Assembly: GCA_043784465.1 (NCBI GenBank)
Contig: JAYVYJ010000185.1
Span: 1-22,397 of the forward strand
Direction of reading: 5' to 3'
DNA from: Roseiarcus sp043784465
GTDB taxonomy: Bacteria; Pseudomonadota; Alphaproteobacteria; Rhizobiales; Beijerinckiaceae
DNA length: 22,397 bases
Shown: positions 1-7,478 of the stretch, piece after piece
Numbering within the stretch: position 1 is the stretch's first letter
Layout: the number at the start of each line of letters is the position of its first letter
The notes under the pieces: model-generated
The model's input: only the letters and a program-made list of their open reading frames with translations
What the model was told of the DNA's origin: nothing
Database searches by the model: none
Made by a program: the position numbers and the translations under genes

Positions 1-47
1 CGCGTCTGGCATAAGCCCGGTGAAAACGTCCACGGGTCTCAAGCACG

Positions 48-1670
48 ATGATACGCCTCGAAAATATCTCCAAGCAAAACGGCCAGCATCTCTTGTTCAT
101 CGAGGCCTCCGCCTCCTTGATGAAAGGCGAAAAGGTGGGACTTGTCGGCCCCAACGGCGCTGGCAAGACCACGCTTTTCCGCATGATGACGGGGCAGGAG
201 CCGCCCGATGAGGGCCAGGTGTCGGTCGAACGCGGCATGACGATCGGCTATTTCAGCCAGGACGTCGGCGAGATGGCGGGCCGCAGCGCCGTGCACGAGG
301 TGATGGACGGCGCCGGGCCGGTTAGCGAAGCGGCGGCGGAACTGGGGAAGCTGGAAGTAGCGATGGCCGACCCCGGGCAGGCCGACGAGATGGACGCGAT
401 CATCGAGCGCTACGGCGAGGTCATGCACCGCTTCGAGGAACTGGGCGGCTACGCGCTGGAGGGCAGAGCGCGCGAAGTGCTGGCCGGCCTCAATTTCAGC
501 GAGGAGATGATGGACGGCGACGTGGCCAAGCTGTCGGGCGGCTGGAAGATGCGCGTCGCGCTGGGGCGCATCCTGCTGATGCGCCCCGACGTAATGCTGC
601 TCGACGAACCGAGCAACCATCTCGATCTCGAAAGCCTGATTTGGCTGGAGCAGTTTCTCAAGGGCTACGACGGGGCGCTGTTCATGACCTCGCACGACCG
701 CGAGTTCATGAACCGCATCGTCAACAAGATCGTCGAGATCGACGCAGGGTCGCTGATCACCTATGCGGGCGATTACGAGTTCTACGAGCGCCAGCGCGCG
801 ATGGGCGAAAAGCAGCAGCAGGCGCAGTTCGAGCGCCAGCAGGCGATGCTGGCCAAGGAGATCAAATTCATCGAGCGCTTCAAGGCGCGCGCCTCGCACG
901 CCGCGCAGGTGCAGAGCCGCGTCAAGAAGCTCGACAAGATCGAGCGCGTGGAGCCGCCGCGCCGGCGCCAGACCATCCTGTTCGAGTTCGCCCCCGCGCC
1001 GCGCTCGGGCGAGGACGTCGCGAGCCTGAAGGCGATCCACAAGCGCTACGGCTCGAAGGTGATCTACGAGGGTTTCGATTTTCAGGTGCGGCGCAAGGAG
1101 CGCTGGGCCGTGATGGGGATCAACGGCGCGGGCAAATCGACGCTGCTCAAGCTGATTGCGGGGGCGGCGCAGCCTGACGAGGGCGCGGTGGCGGTCGGGG
1201 CCAGCGTCAAGATGGGCTATTTCGCCCAGCACGCGATGGATCTGCTCGAAGGCGACCGCACGGTGTTTCAATCGCTGGAGGATTCGTTTCCGCAGGCGGG
1301 CCAGGGGTCGCTACGCTCGCTGGCGGGCTGCTTCGGCTTCTCGGGCGACGACATCGAGAAGAAATGCCGGGTGCTTTCGGGCGGCGAGAAGGCGCGTCTC
1401 GTGATGGCGAAACTGTTGTTCGACCCGCCCAATTTTCTGGTGCTGGACGAGCCGACCAACCATCTGGACCTGCTGACCAAGGAAATGCTGATCGCCGCGC
1501 TCTCGCAATACGAAGGCGCCATGCTTTTCGTATCGCACGACCGGCATTTTCTGGCCGCGCTGTCCAACCGCGTGCTGGAGCTGACGCCCGAGGGCGTGCA
1601 TCAGTACGGCGGCGGCTACGTCGAATATGTCGCACGCACCGGGCAGGAGGCGCCGGGGTTGCGCGCCTGA
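48..1670 (+). CDS. ABC-F family ATPase (YbiT-like), duplicated ABC domains
   Basis: A cytoplasmic ABC-F protein: two ATP-binding cassettes in one 540-residue chain and no membrane segment. ABC-F proteins bind the ribosomal E site and modulate translation, and some give antibiotic resistance. Cassette 1 has Walker A GPNGAGKTT (about residues 34-42), signature LSGGWKMRVA (about 162) and Walker B/D-loop LLDEPSNHLD (about 184-193). Cassette 2 has Walker A GINGAGKST (about 357-365), signature LSGGEKARL (about 443) and DEPTNHLD (about 467). Between them (about 245-300) lies a Gln/Lys/Arg-rich helical linker, the P-site tRNA interaction motif region of the family. The C-terminal end (VLELTPEGV...GGGYVEYVART) most resembles the YbiT branch, an inference from memory. 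The ATG at 48 begins the usual N-terminal strand (MIRLENISK), but no clear Shine-Dalgarno is visible in the 47 bases available upstream. The next gene follows 80 bp later on the same strand. Nothing marks it as a resistance variant, so housekeeping is likelier. Confidence 0.93.
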   Translation: MIRLENISKQNGQHLLFIEASASLMKGEKVGLVGPNGAGKTTLFRMMTGQEPPDEGQVSVERGMTIGYFSQDVGEMAGRSAVHEVMDGAGPVSEAAAELGKLEVAMADPGQADEMDAIIERYGEVMHRFEELGGYALEGRAREVLAGLNFSEEMMDGDVAKLSGGWKMRVALGRILLMRPDVMLLDEPSNHLDLESLIWLEQFLKGYDGALFMTSHDREFMNRIVNKIVEIDAGSLITYAGDYEFYERQRAMGEKQQQAQFERQQAMLAKEIKFIERFKARASHAAQVQSRVKKLDKIERVEPPRRRQTILFEFAPAPRSGEDVASLKAIHKRYGSKVIYEGFDFQVRRKERWAVMGINGAGKSTLLKLIAGAAQPDEGAVAVGASVKMGYFAQHAMDLLEGDRTVFQSLEDSFPQAGQGSLRSLAGCFGFSGDDIEKKCRVLSGGEKARLVMAKLLFDPPNFLVLDEPTNHLDLLTKEMLIAALSQYEGAMLFVSHDRHFLAALSNRVLELTPEGVHQYGGGYVEYVARTGQEAPGLRA

Positions 1671-1750
1671 GGGGGCGCTTTGCCTTTCCCGCCATTTTCG
1701 CGCATACCCCGCGCGCTCGCGCACCTCCGCCGCGAAGAAGTTGCACCCCC

Positions 1751-3490
1751 GTGAACCCATTTACATCGAATCCCTCGCTTGGCTTGGCTCTGGAGGCGCG
1801 CGGCTATACCGAGCCAACGCCGGTTCAGGCCGCCGTCACCGCGCCGGAAACTTATGCGCGCGACCTCCTCGTCTCGGCGCAGACGGGCTCGGGCAAGACC
1901 GTCGCCTATGGCGTCGCCATGGCGCAAACGCTGCTGGGCGACGACCCCGCTTTTGGCCCTGCGGGCGCGCCGCTCGCGCTCGTCGTTGCGCCGACGCGCG
2001 AATTGGCCATGCAGGTAGAACGCGAACTGGCGTGGCTGTTCGCGCATACCGGGGCGCGCATGGCGGCCTGCGTGGGCGGCATGGACGCGCAGCGCGAGCG
2101 CCGCGCCTTGCAGAATGGCGTCCATATCGTAGTGGGCACGCCGGGCCGGTTGCGCGACCACATCGAGCGCCGCGCGCTCGATGTCTCCGCTCTGAAAATC
2201 GTGGTGCTCGACGAAGCCGACGAGATGCTCGATCTGGGCTTTCGCGACGATCTCGAATTCATGCTCGAAGCCATGCCGGAGGACAAGCGCAGCCTGCTGT
2301 TTTCCGCCACCGTGCCCAAGGGCATCGTGACGCTGGCGCGCAGCTACCAGCGCAACGCCTGGCGCATCGAGGTTGAGCGCGGCAAGCAGGGCCACGCCGA
2401 TATCGAATATCGCGCGATCCGCATCCATCCGCAGGAGCGCGAGGCGGCGGTCGTCAATCTGCTGCGCCTCGTCGAATCGCCAACCTCCATCGTGTTCTGC
2501 AACACCCGCGAGGCCGTTCGCCATCTCAGCGCCACGCTGACCGAGCGCGGCTTCTCCGCCGTCACGCTTTCTGGCGAATTGAGCCAGCACGAGCGCAATC
2601 AGGCGATGCTGGCGCTGCGCAGCGGACGCTCGCGCGTGCTGGTGGCGACCGACGTCGCCGCGCGTGGCCTCGATCTGCCCAATGTCGGGATCGTCATCCA
2701 CGCCGATCTGCCCACCGACGTCGAAACGCTCCAGCACCGCAGCGGCCGCACGGGCCGTGCGGGCAAAAAGGGCGTCAGCGCCCTGCTGACGCCGTTCGGG
2801 CGCCGCCGCAGCGCGGAACGGCTGTTCTCGGAAGCCGGCGTTCAGCCAGAATGGACGGGGCCGCCGACAGCGGCGGACGTGCGCGCGCTCGACGTCGAAC
2901 GCTTCCTCGCCGATCCCGCGCTGGCCGAACCCGCCGACGAAGACGAGCAGGAGATGGCGCGCCGGCTGCTCACCGAGCGCAGCGCGGAAGACGTGGCGGC
3001 GGCGCTGGTGCGGCTCTATCGCGCGCGCCTGCCTGCGATCGAGGACGTCAGCGACCCCGGCGAGCGCCCGCGCGAGACGCGCGCAAGGCCGGTCTACAGC
3101 GAGCGCCCGGCGCGCGCGGAGCCCAGCGAGCGCGACTATGCGCAGCCCAAGCGGGCGGGCGGCGGCAAACATTCGCTGGGCGGCGGCGCTTGGTTCCGCA
3201 TCGACGTCGGCCGCGCCAAGGGCGCCGATCCCAAATGGATATTGCCGATGATCTGCCGCGCGGGCGGCATCACTAAGGCGGACATAGGCACGATCCGCGT
3301 ATTTGATCACGAGACCAAGTTCGAGGTCTCGGCGGAAGCGGCCGAGAAGTTCACCGCCGACATCCGGCAGCGGATTGGCGGCAACCCCAACATCGAACCG
3401 CTCGGCGCCTCGGGCGAGGGCGTTGCGAAAGCCGGCGGCAAGCCGGACAAGCGCACCCGGGAAGCCCGCAAGACGCGGCGCGACGCCTGA
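1751..3490 (+). CDS. DEAD-box ATP-dependent RNA helicase with DbpA-type RNA-binding domain
   Basis: A 579-residue RNA helicase. It has a Q motif (GYTEPTPVQ, about 18-26), motif I AQTGSGKT (43-50), motif II DEAD (154-157), motif III SAT (185-187), and motif VI HRSGRTGRAG (from about 329). After a charged, low-complexity Arg/Glu/Ala stretch (about 445-475) comes a DbpA RNA-binding domain (about 477-548, starting GGGAWFRIDVGR), the module that targets E. coli DbpA and Bacillus YxiN to 23S rRNA. A basic tail follows. A role in ribosome assembly or RNA remodelling is therefore likely. The frame is open back to 1364, but the start is placed at GTG 1751: GAAGAAG (1734-1740) lies 10 bases upstream, and the helicase fold begins immediately after it. 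The extra upstream codons overlap the ABC-F gene. The stop is 2 bp from the convergent ackA stop, leaving no room for a separate terminator. Confidence 0.94.
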   Translation: MNPFTSNPSLGLALEARGYTEPTPVQAAVTAPETYARDLLVSAQTGSGKTVAYGVAMAQTLLGDDPAFGPAGAPLALVVAPTRELAMQVERELAWLFAHTGARMAACVGGMDAQRERRALQNGVHIVVGTPGRLRDHIERRALDVSALKIVVLDEADEMLDLGFRDDLEFMLEAMPEDKRSLLFSATVPKGIVTLARSYQRNAWRIEVERGKQGHADIEYRAIRIHPQEREAAVVNLLRLVESPTSIVFCNTREAVRHLSATLTERGFSAVTLSGELSQHERNQAMLALRSGRSRVLVATDVAARGLDLPNVGIVIHADLPTDVETLQHRSGRTGRAGKKGVSALLTPFGRRRSAERLFSEAGVQPEWTGPPTAADVRALDVERFLADPALAEPADEDEQEMARRLLTERSAEDVAAALVRLYRARLPAIEDVSDPGERPRETRARPVYSERPARAEPSERDYAQPKRAGGGKHSLGGGAWFRIDVGRAKGADPKWILPMICRAGGITKADIGTIRVFDHETKFEVSAEAAEKFTADIRQRIGGNPNIEPLGASGEGVAKAGGKPDKRTREARKTRRDA

Positions 3491-3492
3491 AG

Positions 3493-4677
3493 TTAGGCGG
3501 TCGACCCCTCGGCTATCACAGTGAGGGTATGGCGCGCGATAATGGCTTCCTCGTCCGTAGCGACGACCCGGATGTCGATTTGACTGTCGAGCGCGCCAAT
3601 GCGCGTCGCGTTCGCGTCATTGGCGGCGACGTCGATGCGGGCGCCGAGCCAGGCGAGCCGGGCGCAAATTTCCGCGCGGATCCACGGCGCCCGTTCGCCT
3701 ATCCCGGCGGTGAACACGAGGCCGTCCAGCCCGCCGAGCGCCCCGGCCAGACCCGCGATCTCGATCGCGGCGCGATAGGTGAACAGGTCCAGCGCCTCGC
3801 GCGCACGTGGGTCGTCGCTTGCGATTAGCGCACGCATGTCGCCGCTGATCCCCGAGACGCCGAGCAGGCCGGACTGGCGGTAAAGAATTTCTTCGATCTC
3901 GTCGAGGCTCCGGCCCGCCCGCGCCAGATAAAGGACGACGGCGGGGTCCAGCGCGCCGCATCGCGTGGCCATCATCAACCCGTCGAGCGGGCTGAACGAC
4001 ATCGTGGTGGCGACGCTGGCGCCGTTCCGCATGGCGCAGAGGCTGGCGCCCGCGCCCAGATGGGCCACCACGACCCGTCCCTTCGCCAGAGCGAAGGCCG
4101 ATGTCTTCAGCTCTTCGGCGATGAATTCGTAGGACAGGCCGTGAAACCCATAGCGGCGCACGCCGGCCTGCGTGAGCGCCCGCGGCAGCGCGAAATGCGC
4201 CGCCTCGCGCGGCATGGCGTGATGAAACGCGGTGTCGAAACAGGCGACCTGCGCGAGCCCCGGTCGCGCCGACGCCAGCGCGCGCATAGGCGCGATGTTG
4301 TGTGGCATATGCAGGGGATCGAGCGGCACAAGCGCGTCGAGAGCTTCGAGCAGCGTCGACGTCACGCGTTCTGGCGCCGCATGCGCGCCGCCTCCATGCA
4401 CGATTCGATGGCCGACGGCGTCAAGGCGCGCCTGTCCGAGGTGGGCATCTACGAAATCAAGCAAACTTTCGAGGCTCTCGGCGAAATCGCCAGCAGGGGC
4501 GCGGGTCTCCGCCAAGAGCGCGCCTCCGCCGTCATGAGCGATGAAATGCGGGGTCGAATCGAGGTTCTCGATTTTGCCTTTCGCGAGCAGGCCGGGCGAC
4601 GCGCCGACTTCAAACAACGCGAATTTCAGGCTCGACGAACCCGCGTTCAACGCGAGGATCGCACGACCGGTTTTCAT
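3493..4677 (-). CDS. ackA: acetate kinase
   Basis: Acetate kinase (394 residues, the usual family length) interconverts acetate + ATP with acetyl phosphate + ADP in the cytoplasm. Signatures seen: N-terminal LNAGSSSLKFALFE; VGHRIVHGGG with the substrate-binding Arg; FDTAFHHAMP with the catalytic Asp; RYGFHGLSYEF; HLGAGASLCA; TRCGALDP carrying the catalytic Arg (a Cys replaces the commoner Ser/Thr after it); TAGIGERAPWIR; and TDEE near the C-terminus. The frame extends to 4710, but ATG 4677 starts the first strand of the fold and has AGGAG 11 bases upstream. The gene converges on the helicase with a 2-bp gap. Divergently upstream lies a broken phosphoketolase, the enzyme that would have supplied acetyl phosphate, and no phosphotransacetylase is in the window. 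The gene itself shows no damage, so it may now serve acetate activation or overflow with a pta elsewhere. Confidence 0.96.
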   Translation of the reverse strand: MKTGRAILALNAGSSSLKFALFEVGASPGLLAKGKIENLDSTPHFIAHDGGGALLAETRAPAGDFAESLESLLDFVDAHLGQARLDAVGHRIVHGGGAHAAPERVTSTLLEALDALVPLDPLHMPHNIAPMRALASARPGLAQVACFDTAFHHAMPREAAHFALPRALTQAGVRRYGFHGLSYEFIAEELKTSAFALAKGRVVVAHLGAGASLCAMRNGASVATTMSFSPLDGLMMATRCGALDPAVVLYLARAGRSLDEIEEILYRQSGLLGVSGISGDMRALIASDDPRAREALDLFTYRAAIEIAGLAGALGGLDGLVFTAGIGERAPWIRAEICARLAWLGARIDVAANDANATRIGALDSQIDIRVVATDEEAIIARHTLTVIAEGSTA

Positions 4678-5003
4678 GCCGAAGGACACTCCTCGCGCTT
4701 GTGAGAACACACTGAGCAGAGATCGATCACGAAACTAACGTCCTCATCGAAAGCGCAGCGAACCCATCCATCTTTGTCCCCACTTCATAATTATCCAAAA
4801 ATAGATCAAAAGTCGTGGAAGAATTGCAACCCAAACGACACGGCGCGGCGGGATTGGCGTCGCTTCGCTCGCCCAGACGGACCGGTGGCGAACAATTGCG
4901 GCACATTCTGCAAACCTCCTGTCTCTCTCCCCTTCGACGTTGGCTTGCGTCGAGCCTCGGAAACTACGCTGGCGAAAGCTCGCGCCCGACGCAGGTAGTT
5001 TCC
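4678..5003. other. non-coding interval between ackA and the xfp relic
   Basis: A 326-bp interval with no supportable gene. It must contain the ackA promoter (minus strand). An AT-rich stretch at about 4783-4813 stands out against the GC-rich surroundings and offers a GATAAT-like -10 on the minus strand (4795-4790), but no convincing -35 at standard spacing, so this is only a candidate. The 11-mer CGAAACTAACG lies at 4730-4740. The right part holds an inverted repeat (4957-5005), listed separately. Open frames crossing the interval (for example 4774-4998 plus, or the 5' end of the frame that runs into xfp) resemble no family I know and have no ribosome binding site. Confidence 0.6.
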
Positions 5004-5005
5004 GA
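4957..5005. repeat. inverted repeat TCGGAAACTAC / GTAGTTTCCGA at the 5' edge of the xfp relic
   Basis: Two perfect 11-bp arms, TCGGAAACTAC (4957-4967) and GTAGTTTCCGA (4995-5005), are separated by 27 bp. Recognisable phosphoketolase homology starts at about 5004, so the right arm coincides with the breakpoint. The same arm sequence recurs at 16196-16206 with a near-copy in inverse orientation at 16250-16260. This could be the remnant of a small mobile or recombinogenic element, or a protein-binding site. The sequence alone does not decide. Confidence 0.6.
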
Positions 5006-6230
5006 AGGCACGTTCCTCTCGCATCAGGCGCCGATCCCGGTGGACGCCAAACTTCCCGACCATGTGAAGCGGTTTGAAAGCGGGATGAAGAGTTTTCAAA
5101 CCGAGGAATTGTTCGACATCGAAGGGAAGCGGAAGCCCGAAGTCGCTGCGCTGGCTGCCAAGGGCGCGCGGCGCATGGGCGCCAATCCGCACGCGAACGG
5201 CGGCGATCTGCTGCGCGATCTCAGGAAGCCGAATTTTCGAGACCACGCCGTCAAGTCCGCTTCGCCCGGCGCCGTCGAAGCTGAGGATACGCAGGTTCTG
5301 GGCGCATTTCTGCGTGAAGTGACGCGCGCCAATATGGACCAATGCAATTTTCGTATCTTCGGGCGCGACGAGACGCTCTCCGACACATTCGGCGACGTCT
5401 TCGAGGCCACCAATCCGCGTTGGAACGCCGTCGAAATCGAAGGCGACGAGTGTCTTGGTCCCTCCGGACGGGCAGTTGATTGGCAACTGAGCGAACGTCA
5501 ACGCCAGGGTTGGCTCGAAAGCGATCTTCCGACCGGGCGGCACGGGCTCTTCAACAGCTACGAGGCTTTCATCCGCATCGTCTCTTCCCTGTTCAGCCAG
5601 CTCGCCAAATGGTTGAAGGTCACGCTGGAACTGCCATGGTGACGCAAGATCGCCTCGCTCCATCGCGTTCTGTCCTCGCCCTGTTGGTGGCAGGACAACG
5701 ACGGCTTCACGCATCAGGACCCCGGCTTTCTGGCTCATGTCATCGCCAGGGCGGCCGATGAAGTGGGGGTCTATCTGCCCCCGGACTTCAATTGCCTGCG
5801 GTCCACTTTCGACCATAGTCTGCGCACACGACATTACGTCCATGTCGTCGTGGCGGGAAAGCACGCGCTGCCGCCATGGTTGACCGTGAAGCGGCCCGTC
5901 ACTCACTGCACACAGGGCATAGGCGTCTGGCAAGGGGCGAGCAACGATCAGGGCGACGAGCCCGATGTCGTCATGGCCTGCTGCGGCGACGCCCCGATTC
6001 CGCAAGCGCTGGCGGCGACGTCGACCCTGCGGGAGAAACCGCCCGACATCACGGTTCGCGTCGTCAACGTCGTCGATCTCATGCGGTTGCAGCCGCGCGC
6101 CGAGCACCCGGATGAGCTCGGAGAGATGGATTATGATTCGCTGTTCAAACGCGACAAGCCCATCGTGTTCGCCTTCCACGGCTATACCTCGCTCGTGCTT
6201 GGCCTGACCTATCGACGGGCCAATCGTCAT
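5004..6230 (+). pseudogene. xfp: phosphoketolase (xfp) remnant, truncated at both ends, internal stop
   Basis: Remnant of D-xylulose-5-phosphate/fructose-6-phosphate phosphoketolase, a thiamine-diphosphate enzyme that cleaves sugar phosphates to acetyl phosphate. About 408 codons of a protein normally near 790-820 residues survive. Recognisable blocks in order are GTFLSHQAPI, RRMGANPHANGG, FRIFGRDET, QGWLES..LPTGRHG, YEAFIRIV, AKWLKVTLELPW, DGFTHQDPGF, YLPPDFNCLRS, VVVAGK, GIGVW..ASNDQG, DVVMACCGD, VRVVNVVDLMRLQP and FAFHGYTSLV..LTYRRAN. After ELPW the frame meets TGA (5640-5642), where homologues have Arg (ELPWRR), so a CGA-to-TGA change is the simplest explanation; the same frame then continues. 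The whole N-terminal half, with the main thiamine-diphosphate-binding motif, is missing. The last roughly 80-90 residues are missing after 6230. Several conserved residues are substituted. No start codon with a ribosome site precedes the homology. The 106 bp from 6231 to the next gene hold nothing I recognise. Confidence 0.88.
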
Positions 6231-6336
6231 TGCGCATCGACGAACATGGCGGGGGCCTGCCGGAGACTAGAAATGGGAAATGGTTGGCGGCGAACTGAGC
6301 GGCCCAAACGTCTCGACCTTAGAAACGTCGTCCCGG

Positions 6337-7440
6337 TTACGCCATCGTCGACGCAGGCGCCCGGCGCGGCGAGTATGGCATGGTCGGCCCATATCCAAAG
6401 CGCACCACAAGGTCGGGACGTTTGCCGGCCGCGCCGACCAGCGCCGCAAGTTCGGATCGAAAGCGCGCGACCTCGACCGCCTGATTGATGAAGGCGCATT
6501 TCAGACCCAGTCGCGTGGCCGTCAGCAGAAACCGCTGACACGACCGGCCAACCTCAACCCAACTCGCCGGGCCTTCGGCGTCGCCGACGAAAACCGCGAC
6601 GCCGGAGGAAGAGTCGATCTGGCCCCGGAGCTTTTCGTTTTCACTTTGGGCGGAGTAGACGAGATCGAACATGCGCTCGCCCACCCAATCAGGCAAAATC
6701 GGATTTCCGGTGCAGGGGGAAAACAAGCCATCCCCTCTTTCCATCGCCGCGCGAGGATTGAAGCGGATCCATGACTTGAGTTCCGCGACAAAGGCGGGAT
6801 CAGAAATTTGCGCGCTATTGGCGGCGACGGACAGGTCGCGCAACTTACCAAGCCTCGACCGATCCGTCAGTAGCGCAAACGCGACGCCCGGACGAGCGGC
6901 GGATTGCGCCAGTGCGTCGAGATCGCTCGTGGGCGGAACCCTGCCGTCATAAACCGCGCGCGTGGATTGCCGCGTCAGGATCGCGTCGAACAGCGGGTCC
7001 GGCTTGACGACGCCTTTCGACAGAAGTAGCCGCAAGCCGCCGCCCGGATCCGCACGTGTCTCGCACGTCCATCCCTTCGCACGGGCGGCAATCGTGAAGT
7101 TTTCGGCGGCGCAACCCAGGCTGATGAACATATGGTGGTCGTCGGGATCGACAACCAAAAGTCGTCGCTCGAAATCGGGCAGGATCCGCAGCTCGCCGTC
7201 GGCGCCGGCGCGAAAAGTCCAGGGTTGCGTATTGTGGCTGTTCGAGGCAAGCGTGGCGCAACGAACGATCTGCGCCATCGTCGCTCTCGATTCGGGCGAG
7301 GCTCGAAGGTTCGACGAATAGCTTTCGTATTCGCTCGACGAGCCCGTGGCGCTTCTCCAGACCATAAGGCCGCCCAGACCCGTCGCGGCGAGCGCGCCGG
7401 CGCCGCCAAGCAGAACCACTCTTCTTTGCACATTTGTCAT
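6337..7440 (-). CDS. Tat-exported nitroreductase-family (Acg-like) FMN protein
   Basis: A 367-residue protein. The N-terminus (MTNVQRRVVLLGGAGAL) has Arg6-Arg7 followed by a hydrophobic stretch to about residue 28, a likely twin-arginine or anchor signal, so a folded flavin-carrying protein facing the periplasm is inferred. ASNSHNTQPWTFR (about 65-77) is the FMN-binding motif typical of nitroreductase-like proteins of the Acg type. Further matches are RQSTRAVYDGR and the C-terminal LGLKCAFINQ...RPDLVVRFGYG. The substrate is unknown, and some Acg-type proteins are thought to sequester flavin rather than reduce substrates. The frame extends upstream to 7482, but ATG 7440 is chosen because GGGAGGA lies 7 bases before it and the signal peptide starts there. 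It begins 38 bp after the stop of the giant glucan synthase on the same strand, so co-transcription is likely. It is unclear whether it has anything to do with glucan metabolism. Confidence 0.85.
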   Translation of the reverse strand: MTNVQRRVVLLGGAGALAATGLGGLMVWRSATGSSSEYESYSSNLRASPESRATMAQIVRCATLASNSHNTQPWTFRAGADGELRILPDFERRLLVVDPDDHHMFISLGCAAENFTIAARAKGWTCETRADPGGGLRLLLSKGVVKPDPLFDAILTRQSTRAVYDGRVPPTSDLDALAQSAARPGVAFALLTDRSRLGKLRDLSVAANSAQISDPAFVAELKSWIRFNPRAAMERGDGLFSPCTGNPILPDWVGERMFDLVYSAQSENEKLRGQIDSSSGVAVFVGDAEGPASWVEVGRSCQRFLLTATRLGLKCAFINQAVEVARFRSELAALVGAAGKRPDLVVRFGYGPTMPYSPRRAPASTMA

Positions 7441-7478
7441 GCTCGCGTCCTCCCAAGATGTCGAGGCCGCGCGGGCTC

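Noticed and set aside
1364..1750. Upstream extension of the helicase frame
   Set aside because: It lies within the ABC-F gene in another frame, and a well-placed ribosome site supports the GTG at 1751.
1616..3310. 564-codon minus-strand frame opposite the helicase (and 39-1271 opposite the ABC-F gene)
   Set aside because: Both are antisense to genes with complete motif sets and have shadow-like composition.
4678..5003. tRNA or small RNA gene in the ackA upstream gap
   Set aside because: No T-loop or anticodon-arm pattern and no cloverleaf could be traced; AT-rich sequence alone is not enough.
5640..5642. TGA in xfp as a selenocysteine codon
   Set aside because: Homologues have Arg here, no selenoprotein is known in the family, and the gene lacks both ends, so a nonsense mutation is simpler.
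5640..5763. Frameshift in xfp between the two open segments
   Set aside because: Translation after the TGA continues in the same frame (KIASLHRVLSS...DGFTHQDPGF), so there is an in-frame stop and no shift.
4806..6230. 474-codon minus-strand open frame over the phosphoketolase relic
   Set aside because: The plus strand shows clear phosphoketolase homology in a single frame; the minus frame is open only because it mirrors former coding sequence, and it matches no family I recognise.
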